Assembly (NCBI GenBank): GCA_963920635.1
Contig: OY987298.1
Location: 1,860,001-1,924,000, forward strand
Source: Pseudeuparius sepicola
Taxonomy: Eukaryota > Arthropoda > Insecta > Coleoptera > Anthribidae
Direction of reading: 5' to 3'
Length of the DNA stretch: 64,000 nucleotides
The notes beneath the pieces are model-generated. The model searched no databases and was not told the DNA's origin. It saw only the letters and a list, made by a program, of their open reading frames with translations. Position 1 is the first letter of the stretch, and each line of letters starts with the position of its first letter. Made by a program: the position numbers and the translations under genes. Positions 10,691 through 23,900 of the stretch are shown piece after piece.

Positions 10691-10850
10691 ACTAAAGATC
10701 ACTTGCTTATTTTCTGGGCAAAGGGCTGATAATCTTCACAGGTAGAAACGTTTTCAGACAACTATTGATAGTTTGATAGCGGTTGTATTTATAAAGGTTA
10801 ACAGGCCATGTCACGTTATTTTATTTGACGGAAGACGAAGAGGGGAGAAG

Positions 10851-11853
10851 GCGACGTTGCCGGTTCTTAAATTAATACTAACTACGTCACAGCCATTTCA
10901 TTACGTATTCAACTCAATTTTGCAACTAAACTACCGAGAAAAAAAAAATTTCTTTAGTGTTTCCGGACGTTTAAAGGCGATATATAGCCATTGCAAAAAA
11001 ATGTGGTATACGAGCCCATTTTAACCACATACTCAGAAAGGTGTCTAAATGCGGAAAATCGAAAAAAAAATTTTTTTCGGAAATATTTTAGAAATAATTA
11101 AATAGTTTTAATATGTCCCCTAACGAGCCGCTCAGTTTTATTATCGGGTAGACGCGTACCCAAGGCGCGAGGCAGAGGCAAATTCGTTTCAGGTCTTCCT
11201 TACGACGTTGCTACATCGCGAGGCCAGGCAACGAAAAAACTCAATATTTTTTTATCTTTTCAAGGTACCTACAGATTTATCTAAATGTGCCTACCTTTTA
11301 TTATCCTTTAGGATAATAATCGCTGATAGCAAATGACAGGTGGTTTAAAAACTATCCTCCTCTGGTAAGTTGAATGGTTAACACCTCGGTAAGACACGCA
11401 CTCACATTCGCACTTGCCATATTATCACGAAACTCCCGGTTTCGAAAAGAAAGTTCGGCGGCACGGCAGCGCCCGGACGATATGGTACTGCGGTTTTCCA
11501 CGGCGTCCACCGACGGAATTTAGACCTCAACTCGCCCTGCGTCCGAGGGGAATTGTAGTACCTTCTCCGCCTACCTTTTCGCGTTGTCGGTTTCTTGGTT
11601 TCTAATGGCCGACTGGCCGACTCTCTTGAGCGGTCGCGCTCTGCGCTCCCTCTCGATGTGGCGGCTGTCGTTTTGCTCGCGGTGCGACGTTGCCGATACA
11701 GTTCATTCATTGTCTGATTTTTTACTACTAACTAGATTTATTATTTATGTACTTATTACTATGTACAGTGAGTGTCCTCCGACAACAGGGATAATCTTTA
11801 GCAAACAAACAAATAAAGGCACAAAACGCGGCGCTTAGTTAAGGTTTTATGTT
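10851..11853. other. Stretch with a GC-rich block at 11400-11710
   Basis: The block at 11400-11710 is markedly richer in G+C and CpG than its surroundings. A minus-strand frame of 102 codons is open but rich in Arg, Ser and Thr and has no family motif. The minus-strand AATAAA at 11737-11742 lies between this block and the candidate XRN2 terminal exon, so the block may lie beyond the XRN2 transcript. Confidence 0.35.
11737..11742 (-). terminator. Candidate polyadenylation signal for XRN2
   Basis: AATAAA on the minus strand about 110 nt after the stop of the candidate last XRN2 exon. Its meaning depends on that exon being real. Confidence 0.3.
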
Positions 11854-11954
11854 TTAAGAGGCGACACGATAACAACTAAAAACTAAACTGGCATACGGCA
11901 GATAGATACATGATCGCCCCATGTCCTGCCGCGCGGAAGGGCCGCCTCCACCGC
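11854..11954 (-). CDS. Candidate last exon of XRN2
   Basis: The upstream XRN2 exon (17934-18064) ends in a Gly/Arg-rich tail with phase 1. Here a minus-strand AG acceptor (11955-11956), with a branch-point-like CTAATGA nearby, is followed by a frame that in that phase continues Gly-rich (GGGGGPSARQDMGR) and stops at TAA 11854-11856. The joined protein would be 899 residues, near the size of insect XRN2/Rat1. The acceptor's pyrimidine tract is poor and the implied intron is almost 6 kb, so this is tentative. Confidence 0.4.
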
Positions 11955-11969
11955 CTGATTTCATTAGTT

Positions 11970-13904
11970 TAATTGAATTGGCCTTTCATAAATGCATAAA
12001 TGGTAAAATTACTTAAAAAGTATTTAAAATCGGGGAATACCAGCTAAAACCGGCAACATTGCACGTCGCCCAATAATGTAGCTTCTGGCCGGCCCACTTC
12101 GCGGTCGTTACCTCGCCAGTGGCGTCGTTATTGTTTGTAAAAAATCCTTCCTTCCTTAAAAAAAGTTCTGGCTTTATTATTGACTTTTAATTTTTTTTAA
12201 TTGCGGATTCGTATTAAGCTCAATTTTCTCCGCATGTGGTTAAAATTATTGTATTTAGGTCTGAAACACCCTGTATAGTTCAATGCAGGAAAGAAAACGT
12301 TTCTAAAGCATGCGGGCAGCGTTGCGAGATTTCCTATAAGAGTAGTCGTTATTTATTGGGGAATACAAGTTTTAGCATATTGAAACCGAATTTCTGAACT
12401 CTGTAATATCGAAAAAATAAAGCTCGCATCACGCGACCACTTGCTCCTTTTTGTTTATCATTTATTTTTAACGCGGTGTGATAAAACACCTATTATATTT
12501 TTTCAACATCGTCGCGTCTATCTACCATCGCCTTTGAAATACAGCAACAAACAACAAAGCACTTCTGCCAGCGAGCCGGCCGACAAAACCAGTTAGTCAA
12601 CGTGTTTTGTGCCTGTTTCTATAGTACGTAAAGTTAACTGCGTATTTGGGCTACCATACGGACCTCATTTTTAGGCCGCTGGCAAGTTTTTTCCGCCGGC
12701 TCAGAGAGCTCAGTGGCGTTTCGTATGTTCGGGAGCTAACGTGTGCAAAATGAGTAAACAGGGAAGAAGATTGCATTCTCAAGCACGATAAATAATTGCC
12801 AATGTTATAAGGGTCTGCCTCAATAAATAATATACAGTGCTATTCATAAAGTTTGCAGCAATTGGGAACAATTTGTATTATTCGATTTTTTTGAAAACAT
12901 GATTTCGGGATATGTTGGAGCATATTGCGCCCAAAGAGAGTCGTGACGTCACAGCCCATGCTTGTCAAATTTGACATTTAAAACTAAAAATTGGGAAAAA
13001 TTGGGTTTGCCTTTGGAAATATGTGTTACATGCCAATCTTGAGAAAGATAACAGGATATTTGTTGTTTCTTCATTATATCTCTTCAAATTGGTACACGAT
13101 GTTTTTCCCGCAAAATGACTTAAGACACTTATTTACTGGTTGCTTTGTTACTAAACCATAAAAATACAAATAAATTTAAAAGCAAAAAAGGGGAAAAATA
13201 AGATTTTTAAAATAGTTGTTGTATAACAACACAGTATTGGTTCAGACTCTTTTAATTTTGAGAGATTGATTTAACAGTTTTACTTACCACGTTTTAATTT
13301 TGTTGGCCAAACCAAGCATTAAAATAAATTGTAAAATACCATACGCTCATCTCACCTACCATTATTGTATTGGCTTATAAAAAAATGCTGTATTAGTCCA
13401 AGCCTCAACCTATGAGGGTATGTACTAAGTTTTGATCAATAATTTAAAATACAAATAAAGTAAATAAAACATCTAGTTGTCAACTTTCATCAACTCCTTT
13501 TAAATTTTAACTGTTTTAAATATAAAGTGTAATATTTGTTATTTTAATGGTACTGACCAGGGTTGCTAACTCTACCTTTTGGAAATCCTTCAACTAAAGA
13601 AAACTTCCTGTTATCTACATATTTCCATAGTTTTTAACGAATTACGGAGTACATAGTTAATTGTAGTAGCATTTTGCAACCCTGGAATAAGCGGCATCGA
13701 ACGCCGCGTCAGCCGAATGTTGCCGAAAGATGCCGGAAACGCCCGAACCGTGTTCTTTGGGAACGGGAAACGCACAGGCCCGGCTGTAGTTTAAGGTGCG
13801 TACAAATATAATTTTTAACTCTGACAAATAAACTAATAATTCGATAAAATATAGACCCTGCCAAGATAAAAAAATGTTTAGTAACATTATTTGTCCGAGT
13901 TAGT
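11970..13904. other. Repeat-rich intergenic or intronic stretch
   Basis: No coding signature found. Single mariner-type ends occur near 12270 (CACCCTGTA) and near 12833 (TACAGTGCTATTCATAAAG). A GC-rich patch at 13670-13800 has no recognised function. If the candidate XRN2 exon is real, this belongs to the last XRN2 intron. Confidence 0.35.
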
Positions 13905-13912
13905 AACAGAAA

Positions 13913-15385
13913 CAGTGGCGTAGCTTCAAATTTTGCCCCCCCCCCCCGACGCTTCTTTTGACCTCTTTGCCATTTTTAAAATGCAAATCTAGAACGGGCT
14001 GTGATTTTTTTTATAAACTCGATTTTCACGAACACCATTTAGCGATTTTTTTAAATTTAAAATCTGATCACACAGCGTTAATCAAAACACCCCAAAACCC
14101 CCATTATGCAAAGTTTGAACACAAAATATACAGGCAGTTCCATTCTGCAGGGTGTAAAATTGTATTAAAATAAGAATTTTAAAGGCATCTGCCAAGTCAA
14201 GTGTACCATGGAATCTCCTCAAAATAGTCGAATGGTTAACAGGACCACTCAAAGTGTTGGTGTGCAAAGGTCCAATACAAAATATACAGGGTGTTATTAT
14301 CTATGCCATCTGAAAGTACTGCACACTACAAAACGAACTAAGTCCAAAAAATACAGAAGCCTGCCAGTCAGTAATAAGTCGATATCAGTTAAGGTTGCTG
14401 GTGTGCCACAACTTTGTCGAGAAAGTTCTAATAATTTGAATTGTTTTTATTTATTATTTGTTGTTAGTTGGCATTTTGTACAGAAATAAATTACTTTCGT
14501 CTTTATTAATATTTTTTCAATGATTCCAGAGCATCCTTGATCTGTATAATGTTTTTTTAAAATTTCAGCCAATTTGAGATGGCCCAGAGAAAAATACCCT
14601 GTATAGATTTGTATTAAATCTTTGCATACCAACATTTTGAGTGGTCCTGTTGACCATTCAACTATTTTGGGATTTCATATCACACTTGACTCGCCAGATG
14701 CCTTTAAAATTCCTATACTCAACTTTGACTCCATGCAGAGTAGAACTCCCTGCATATTTATTGTTCAAATCTGGTATGCGGGGGTTTTGTGGTGCTATGA
14801 TTAACCCTGTGGTCTCAGCTTTTAAATAAAAAATCGCTAAAAGGTTTTCGTGAAAATCGGGGGTATAAAAAAATCGTAGCCAGCCCTGAATTTGCATACC
14901 CAAAGAAGCGGTTTTCGAAGGACTTTCAAACAAAAATAAGTTTAGGCGATTGATGCACAATGAGTTTGCCACCCAAACGTACAAAGAGTGTTTAATATAC
15001 GTAGATGATATCATATTCTTTAGTGCAGCAGACGTCGATGAACTTTAATTAGTTCGCTTTTATCCATTGCTGCAGCTTCATCAGCTTCTATAGAAAGTAA
15101 TGCTAAATTACTTATTCTGTTTTGGGAACAACAATTATTTCTCAAATAATTTTTTTATTGATTTTAATTTAGAGAACTACCGTTCTGAAGAAGCAACGCA
15201 GTTACAGTTACAGAAAGGGTCAAAAATATATTATCCAAACAGAACAGAACACGGAGTATACGCCCGGTCGGTACTAATTTCTAGACTTTGGTCGAGGGTT
15301 CGGGGGGCCCGGCTCTGCCGGTCCCCCTTGACTGCAGGGCCCCCCCGCGACCGCGGGGTTTCGCGATATGGTAGCTACGCCACTG
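13913..15385. mobile_element. hAT-like element with perfect 8-bp duplication
   Basis: The ends CAGTGGCGTAGC and GCTACGCCACTG are flanked by identical 8-bp AACAGAAA (13905-13912, 15386-15393). Poly-C near the left end and a GC-rich right end resemble the other CGTAGCC-ended elements here. Its interior is mostly a nested foldback (about 14100-14790). No transposase remains. Confidence 0.8.
14100..14790. mobile_element. Foldback nested in the hAT element
   Basis: Inverted segments contain the motif GAGTGGTCCTGTT, AACTCCCTG and CACTTGAC(T) in both arms. The same segments occur in the foldback at 36267-37039, so the two are related. Confidence 0.6.
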
Positions 15386-15393
15386 AACAGAAA

Positions 15394-17490
15394 TCTAAAA
15401 CAAAACAATGCAATGATTGCACCATTGCCAAACTTCTTTATAAATTTATCTTGTACTTACGAAATAAATGTATAACCAACGTTAAAAAAACATCAATTCG
15501 GAACAATTAGTTGATATCTACAATCTATGTACACGCGCGGCCTCATAAATCGTTCCACTAGGCATGAGAAATAAGCAAGAAATCAAGAATTTCGGGTAAG
15601 TGCGGCAACATTGCGCCAATTCCAGGGCTACTCAAATCAACAACTTCCCCCACATTCCCTCGTACCGACCCGCTCCTCCCCGTAGAAGATAAAAATTGCG
15701 ATACGTCAGTCAACGAAAATAGGTTAAAAAATCGCGGCATTATCATTATAATAAAGTGTATTTAAACTTTTACACAGTTTCTTGGTGTTTTGAGATTCAC
15801 GTAACGTGAAATTACGCGGATTTCTTTGATTGTCAAAGTGGTATTAGTTAAATAAGGTATAATATTTAAGTATAATTGTGAATAGATGAATCCCGTAGTG
15901 GTTTTTTACATTGGTTTATTACACTTCTTTATCTTAACCGCGAACCAAATCTTTGGTTTATTTCAATTTTTAAAGCTTCCCTGGAGTCCTCGGGTGAGGT
16001 TCTGATGCTTCTCGGGCCCCCGAAAAATCGAGAAATGAGAAAAAACAAGCAATTTCCAATAGTGGTTTCAGAGGATTTTCCGTCGGTTTCGTTGATTCTA
16101 CAGCCGTCCCGTTTCTCGAAAGTGGTTAATCGTGAATCGGGAATTTCTCTTAGATATCGGATTTTCAAGGTTCTTTTTGGTACCGGAGGAAAGTACGACA
16201 CCCAATTAAGAGATTTACCACCTTCTTCGATTTTTAGAACGGCTCTATTCGAGGTTGTCGAATGACTTGCGAAAAAAGCCGCCAATGTCCGTGGGCAGGG
16301 TTATAAAGATTTTCCACTATTATTCAGGCAATCTAAGGCCAACCTAACAGCGCCGAATTTACTGTTTCTTGCACTGTAACTGGCAATGTCACGTAAGGTA
16401 ATGTCGCGTAATAAGATGTTAGATTTGCCGTCACTTACGCTTTTAAGGTTATCGCTGGCTTTCAAACCGCGAGAGAGGGGAGGGGTAATTGCAACGTTGT
16501 CAGTTGAACGCCTTTGCGTCCGCACGTATTGGAACGATTTCAAGGGCCGCGCGTGTACATATGGTAAAAATGTGGACAGTTGACACATAACAATAAATTT
16601 TAGTGATTTTGTGAATTTACTATCCTACTTGGTCTATAAATAATATCCTTAATAAATTGCTTATTCTGGCTAACATGGCAATGTTGCACGAGCTCCTTGT
16701 GATCAATGGGCATTAGCTTTATTATGCCCCAACAGCTGATCAAGAGTTGAGATTTCGTCGGCTTATGTTGATATGTTTCGAGGGTTTACTTTCGCGTTAT
16801 TCTTGTTTTTTTTTTGAGGAAATTTTGAAGTTATCGGATAAAAGACATTATTTAGTTAAGTTAGTAATTAGCGAATTCGTTTAGTTTTAAGAACAATGGG
16901 AACAGTAAAGTGCTGGATTTATGACATAACCTCTGGTTATCACACTATGCAGGCTTAAGTGTCAAATTTGTTGTTTTTGTTTTGAGTATACCCCGATTAC
17001 TGTAAGAAGTCCCGATTTTGTCAGATGACATTCTCCACAAAATCCCTAGGAATTTTTTGTTAACCTTGGGTATAACATTGGTATATGTATCTCAACTAGT
17101 TAATGACGTCACTCATTGATTTATGATGTGAAAAGATACCCAAGTGATTCGAAAAAAAGAACATAATAAAATAAAAAACCTATTGCAATGGCGATTATAC
17201 GGCTACAAATAAAAATAACTATGACTACAACTCATTTTAATAATAATTTCAAACGTCATAAAAACGCTTTCATTTTGGTATTTTGGTATAATCGCCTACT
17301 TGCGACAGCGCCTATGGTGCGTACTCAGGCAAATTTTATTTCGGTGTTGTGAAAGTGACAGTGAAGGTTTTCCGGATCGTTCAAAAGGGTTCAAACATTG
17401 GGCAGTGAGAATATTCGCGGGTTTTGTACGTTTCGTGAGTTTTACCTTTATCTGTGTTGTTCTTGTTCGTGTTATTAGTAGTTATTAATT
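15394..17490. other. Stretch without a recognised gene
   Basis: Moderately GC-rich blocks at 15930-16290 and 16300-16590 keep minus-strand frames of 118 and 95 codons, but I recognise no domain and see no splice context. Likely part of a long XRN2 intron if the distal exon is correct. Confidence 0.35.
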
Positions 17491-17494
17491 GTGC

Positions 17495-17630
17495 AAATGG
17501 GCTCGTTACTGACCTGCACTTATGATCCGGTTGCATTTTTTGCTGCAGTGATGCCAACTTAGGATGGCGAAATTACCAATTGACAGTCCCAGTAAGGACT
17601 TCTTAAAATAATTTTACTATAGGCATTTTT
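17495..17630. repeat. Dispersed repeat fragment shared with 1018-1133
   Basis: The segments GATGCCAACTTAGGAT and CAGTCCCAGTAAGGACTTC occur in both places in the same orientation, with few differences over about 115 bp. Confidence 0.65.
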
Positions 17631-17933
17631 TATGTTGGCTGATTCCAATGCAGCCTTTAGGTTAGTCTATGTCTATTTTTTGTCTGAGACTTTTAAACAA
17701 CGAAAATATGAACGAATATGAACGAACAAACGAAAAAATAATAGTTCCATTGACTGCATTTAACAGTTGCAACAATACATTTTTGTCTGCATTCTTTCCA
17801 TGGTAATTTTGTTGGGGTGTGAGCTGCGTGGTAAAGATTTACTGTAAAATTATGGACTATTCTAAACGCCAAATACAAGATAAAACAGTCGCGTTTCGAA
17901 CAGTTTTTTCGCATTTTTTACATGAAAACTCAC

Positions 17934-20900
17934 CTCTGCCTCCCTGATATCCGCCCCTGCCCCTGTGATCCAAACCGGACGGTGGCGGCACATTTCCGTA
18001 CGGCCCCTTCTCCCTCGGCACGTGGTGGTTCAGCATCCTGTGTCCGGCCATGTCCAAATTCGCCCTGGAAACAGTACGAAAAATTTTCACAGCCATACGG
18101 ACCCGCCTGTCGATCGGACTGACCTCTGGGTGGCCGGCGCCATCCCGATCTGCGTCCTCCACCTCCTGTTCTGGTCCGGCGTCAGATCTTCCGGCTTCAG
18201 CACCTTCGACGGGTCCGTGGCGCCCTTCAGCTTTCTCGCCGGGAACACGAAACCCCTGGCGTATTTCGGGTCCCTGAACTTGACGGTGACCGCCACGTTT
18301 CCGTAGAGCGACGGCAGACCGCTGACCGGCGAATTCAGGCAATTCCTGCAACGAAGAGTAAGCCAAGGCGGAAATATTAGCGCATTTCGAAATATTTGCT
18401 AACTTTGCAACACCTTGTATGCATTTTATACAGTTTAAACCGGCATATTTTACCTGCAGACATAATATGGATATGCTTATTTGCTGTACACCGCTAGTAA
18501 ACAAAAAAGTAGTTCAAACGTACCATCACGTACTAGAAATTTTAGCAATAGATTTCGAAAGATTTTTCGAATGCCAACTTTGCAACACCTTGTATATTAT
18601 TATTACTAGAGTAACCCAAATACGCAACACGCATATTTTGCATATTTAGCATATTATATGCATATTTTTAAATATTTGCATATATCCTTAAAATATGGCA
18701 TATTGTGCATAATTGAAAGAAATTAGGATAATTTAAATCTTTGGCAGGCGTTTCATTCATTTTTGGGAACAGGGGTCAGTGTCTAGGTAGGTACCTGGTT
18801 TTCCCCAAGTAAATTATAATTTTATGGGCACTAATCCTGGTGATCTGAAAAGGAATAAAGTAGGTATTTACACCTATTTAATAAAGTACAATTAATTATT
18901 GAAAAGGACAGAATAAATTATAGATAGGTAAATATTTATATGCGAAGGATAATCCATTTCTGCATTTTCTCTTCCTACACCTGTTCCTACCGATAATTTT
19001 TTTGCTCGTTTTGTCCATGGTAAGAGCCGGGCAAAATTTGAAAATCTTTTATCCGAAGTTGCTCATGCTTTAAATGGGGTTGCTGAGGAAATATTTTTCG
19101 CTTGTAAATATTTTAATTTCCAACATGAAAAAAGTCTCCCTTAAAGCGCCTATAAGGGTTCAGTTCTACAAAGAAAAACTACCAAACACTCCTTCCTCTT
19201 CCACCTCAACCTGTTATTGCAAGATGGGGCACTTGGTTGGAAGCTGCATTTTATTTGCGAGAATTTTTGCCAACTGAAAGATCTAATTTCAGAATTTTCG
19301 AACGAATCTTCCCTTACAGATGTTAAACAACTATTCAAAAAACAAGGAAATAAAGAAACAACTTTCCTTTCTAAAAGCAATTCTTTCTAAAACAATAACA
19401 CAAATGGAGGAATCTAATTTGCCATTAACCCGAAGTGTAGAACTGGTAAAACAATCTTAGGTTGCTTTTCAAAATGTCACAGGTAAAATTGGGGACAAAA
19501 TATTTCAAAAATTTAGAAATGTGATGGAAAAACTTAGTGGGTTTCAGTTTCTTAGCCAAGTAGCAAATATTTTAAAGAGATTTTACCGAATCCATCGATT
19601 TGGATCCTGTGATAGTGAGCAATTTTAAAAGCGCACCTCTTACATCGGTTGATGTGGAAAGGAGTTTCTCCATTTATAAATTTTTATATTCTGATAGAAG
19701 ACAAAATTTTTTAATTGAGAATTTTGAGCAACATTTAGTGGTTTATTGTTTTTACAACTAAATTTCAACCTGATTTTTATAATTTATAATAAATGCATAT
19801 TTAGATTTAGTTCAATCGCCCTGTATGTAGAAAATTTAAAATAAAATATTGTTAAAAACTATATATAAATGCATTTAGAAATTTGTATGTACATTACCTA
19901 TACAGGGTGTTCGAAAAATAGACGGAGATATTTTAGAGGGTGATTCCCTGTTAAGAAATATGAAAAAAAGTTTCTATAAACATGGGTCCGGAAATGCAGA
20001 GTTTTCAAGATACAGGATGTTAAATATATTGCATGTCACTGGACAAAATTGGTTTATCAATTTTTGCAAAAAAAATCACAAGTGCCTTGGAAAACAAATA
20101 ATCAAAAGCATTTCTAGGAAAGAGTGTTATTGCAACTTTTCCAATATCATAACATAAAGTACACTACAACCAATTTTGTCCAGTGACATGCAATAAAACG
20201 GTTTTTATTTTTTTTTCTCGAAAACGAAGTGAGATAGGAAAACAATACAAGAGCGAAAGAAGTTGTATTTTTAGATGCTTAATCAAACAAAAAATATTAA
20301 AGTTACAAAAAAGGTAGTGGCGTACATTTTTTTGATAATAATATTCGCTAAGGTGCCCCCCGGGACGCCACTGGACTTAATAAATTTAATCTAGTTAGGG
20401 CGAAATTAGCCTCTTAATACAACAAATAACATTGCCAAATTTCAACAGAATCGAGTAAATAATTTTTAAGACATTAATAATTTCATTTTTTATTTTTTTT
20501 TATTTAACATCCTGTATCTTGAAAACTCTGCATTTCCGGACCAATGTTTATAGAAACTTTTTTTCATATTTCTTAACAGGAAATCACCCTCTAAAATATC
20601 TCCGTCTATTTTTCGAACACCCTGTATACAGGGTGTTCCTAAATATCATGTACATACGGAAGGGGGTAATTCTTTGGACCATTTTAAGAAAAAAACTTCA
20701 TATGAACGTATGTCGTAAACGTCCTAACTTTTGAGTTGAAGTTCATTTTTTTAAATTGAATTTTGGCTACATCTCCCGAAATAATCAAGCTGCTGAACTG
20801 AAATTTGGCACTGCTATGTTTTTGGGGATGGAGAATAAGCCGAAAATGTCATTCACCATATCTCACGGAGGGCGCCACTTGCGCTGTTTTTTGATCACGC

Positions 20901-23900
20901 TTTTACGCGTAACTTTTTTGAGGTTATCTTTTTGGTCCTGCAGGTCCATCATTTTAGTGCATCTTTTCATTCTGCAAGAAAAATGTACTCTTGTTTCATA
21001 ACGATTAAATCAACCGTTTGCTTTCAAATTGCCAAAACACCTGTTGATTCCAATATTCGAAACATAAAATTTTCACCTACCACCTTCAAGTGTTACAGAT
21101 CAACTGTACATTCAAAATGATGAAAAAAATGCCAAATGGGCATTGGTCAAAACACCATTGGTTTTCTTGAAATAGGGTGTTCAAATTTTGTCAAATTCAA
21201 TCCTTTCCATTTTGAAAGCGAATAATTTTTGGTACATTCCATATGTACATGATATTTAGGAACACCATATATATGTTTATTTGTTATGGAAACAATAAAT
21301 TTATGTTTTTAAAGTATTTCTTAATTTGCATATTTTCAACATTTTCCTGCATATTTTGACTAAATTATTTGAATATTTATGCGCATATTTTTAGGGTTTC
21401 GACTTGCATATTGGGTTACTCTAATTATTACGCACTTTAAATCGCCATATTTTACCTGCAGACTTATACCGTTCACTGCTTGTAAACAAAAAAGTAGTTC
21501 AAACGTACCATCGCGTATTTTTTGCAGTTTGCACAGATAATATCTCGACGACTAATTCTTATTCTTACCCTTCAATTTCGACACAATCCTCCGATATGAG
21601 CACGGTTCCTCTCATCCCGTCGATCGAAATAGCACACTCGGCGAAGCTGTCGACTTTCTGTTTGTACAGTCCGCTCAACAGGTCGTATCCGTTATTTTTC
21701 GTGGACACGTACAGCCTGTCGTCCCCCCTGACGTTCCTCCTTCTCTCGGCGTCGGACAACTTTCCGTAGTAGGGCTCCAGGGCCTTGAACAATCTGGTTT
21801 CGTCGACAAACGGCAGCAGGGCGACGCCCTGCCACGCGAACTTCTTGCCGTTCAAGTCGATCTTGAAGTCCTCCGGGTAGAAGTCTATGATGGTGGAGTC
21901 CTGCAAGTCGTGCAAATTGTTAAGCGGTAGAAAATTGGCGGGAGTCGGCTTACGGGGTCGGACATTAGATGGCGCCAAGGTTCCGGCACGTGGACACTGC
22001 TGGCGGCAGGGAATACGCCCATGAGTTGTTCTAGAGGATTGAACTGGAAGAAAAATAAACTTAAGTATTTTTATGGTACACTATAATATTTGGCAGAATT
22101 TTAAAATTTTGCCGAAAAACAGTAAGTGTGCGATATTTCCCTAGCCCACACCTAATACTGGTTATTGTTTGACTGGAGAAAGGCAGTTCAAAGTATCGCA
22201 AAATTGTAAGGGTGTTGATACATGCATAGGATAATTCCCTACCCCACACCTGGCACTAGTGTTATTGATTGTCAGGAGTCTTAACAGACAATAAATTTCT
22301 ATTTTTTTTGCTGAAAAATAGTGATTATATAATTTCAAACTTGCCTTTGTACGATAATTCTCTTCCCCACACCTGACACTAGTGCCTTAAAATTTTTGCT
22401 GAATAATAGTGCAAAAATTGCAAAGGTTTGTATGAGCTCCTTTTGATGGCAACAGTTCAAAATTTTTGCTGAAAAATAGTGATTTAACGATTTAAAATTT
22501 GGCAAAGTTTGGTACGCGCTTCCTTTGAAGGCAATATTTCAAAATTTTGCTGAAAAATAGTGATTGCACGATAATTTCCTATCCCACACATGACACTAGT
22601 GCTAAGATTTCAAAGTTTTTGCTGAAAACTGGCGATAATTCCCCATCCCACACCTGACACTAGTGCTATCATTTCAGAGTAACCTTAAAAGATAACTCTC
22701 ATCTTAACATCTACCCCGCAACTGGCATTAGTGTTATTGTTTGACAGGAGTCAAAAGACAGACTAAATTTCAAAGTTTTCGCTGGAAATTTGCCTTTGTA
22801 CATTAATTCCCTTCTCCACACCTGACACTAGTGCCTTAAATGTTTGCTAAATATACAGGGTGGTTCACTTTTATGTGGTAGGACTTTAACATTAGATAGA
22901 AAAAGATAATCTAAAATGAAAATTTTATATCAACATATATCGGGGAAAGCTTAGTTTCCGAGATACAGGGCGTTGAAGTGTTGGAAAAAATATGAAGTAT
23001 TTTTTACACTGTCCGAACCAGTGGAGATATTTAAACCAAATTTGATGTGTAGTACCACCTTTTTGACTACGATATTTAGTGATAATATGAAGGTCCTGAA
23101 ATAACCAGTGGTGGAGTTATGGGTTTTCACTATCACTAAATTTAAAAAGTAATTAGTACGGACCTGTCTCACATCAACGTAAATTTTTTTTTCGTAAAGT
23201 TCTCTCAATTCTCTACAAAAAGTGTATCTTGACATTTTTTTGTATCTGCCACAGTTGTGTAGTAAATAAATTATTTCGTTTCCATCTCAGCCTTTTTTGC
23301 CTAAAAATGTGTTTTCTAAGATTATTGATAAATATCGCAAATAACAGAAATTAATTATGGAACACTTATCGGATTCAGCTATTTTATTTTTAATTTTATG
23401 GAAACAATTTTAAAAATAAACTGGCACTTGGTTTGAGGTACATTACTTTATTATCATTTTAACATTTTTATCAAATCTGTATTATTTCTTAATAATTTTT
23501 ATAATTCTAAATTTGTAGAATTCTAAATTATACCACGACGAGTAAAACATGATTCTTCCGCCCATAAAATGTTATTTAAAAATTGTCTTATTTCCTTTGA
23601 CTACAAAATCCATCAGCAAAATACTAATGTCCTTTCTGCATCGCCGTACTGGTGAAGATAAGTGTGCCATGGAAAAGAAAATCTTATTGACAGTTAATAA
23701 TACAATAATCTGTCATCCAGTAGATGAACGTAGCAGCGCCGCAGTTTGTCTTTGTTAATAATTAAAATGCCGTTCCAATTTACAAATGACATCCATTTCT
23801 GCTATGGAGTTGCAAATGGGAACTCTGCGGAAGCAGCCAGAGAATACCGGAGGCGATTTCCAAATAGGCGCCATCCGCGTCCCTCGGTGTTTGTTAACAT

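Larger units (their letters stand above)
9300..10850. mobile_element. ISL2EU-like (THAP/DDE_Tnp_4 plus GFVKATSDNLP ORF) remnant
   Basis: Two convergent gene remnants meet here. A plus-strand ORF starts at 9485 with the GFVKATSDNLP N-terminus, common in insect proteins I associate with SWIM/YqaJ-type ORFs of ISL2EU transposons. On the minus strand are a THAP exon (10503-10690) and the last exon of a DDE_Tnp_4-type transposase (9939-10169). The middle of both genes is missing. Exact ends were not identified. Pairing of the two protein types follows known ISL2EU architecture; assignment to one element is inference. Confidence 0.55.
18607..21423 (+). mobile_element. Decayed hAT element inside an XRN2 intron
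   Basis: The ends TAGAGTAACCCAA and TTGGGTTACTCTA are flanked by identical 8-bp ATTATTAC (18599-18606, 21424-21431). A plus-strand hAT dimerisation remnant is at 19597-19761. AT-rich subterminal regions repeat GCATATTT many times at both ends. Two mariner-like foldbacks are nested at 19903-20624 and 20629-21267. Confidence 0.85.

Noticed and set aside
11402..11710. 102-codon Arg/Ser-rich minus-strand frame
   Set aside because: Composition follows from CpG-rich DNA; it lies downstream of a candidate polyadenylation signal and matches no family I know.
13670..13800. GC-rich patch as a promoter or exon
   Set aside because: No initiator, donor or acceptor arrangement and no motif on either strand.
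15929..16285. 118-codon minus-strand frame, with a plus-strand frame over the same place
   Set aside because: No domain motif, no splice context, and both strands are open, which is typical of a locally GC-richer patch.
17857..18504. 215-codon minus-strand frame
   Set aside because: Runs through XRN2 exons 13 and 14 and their 59-nt intron in a wrong frame; the spliced reading gives the real protein.
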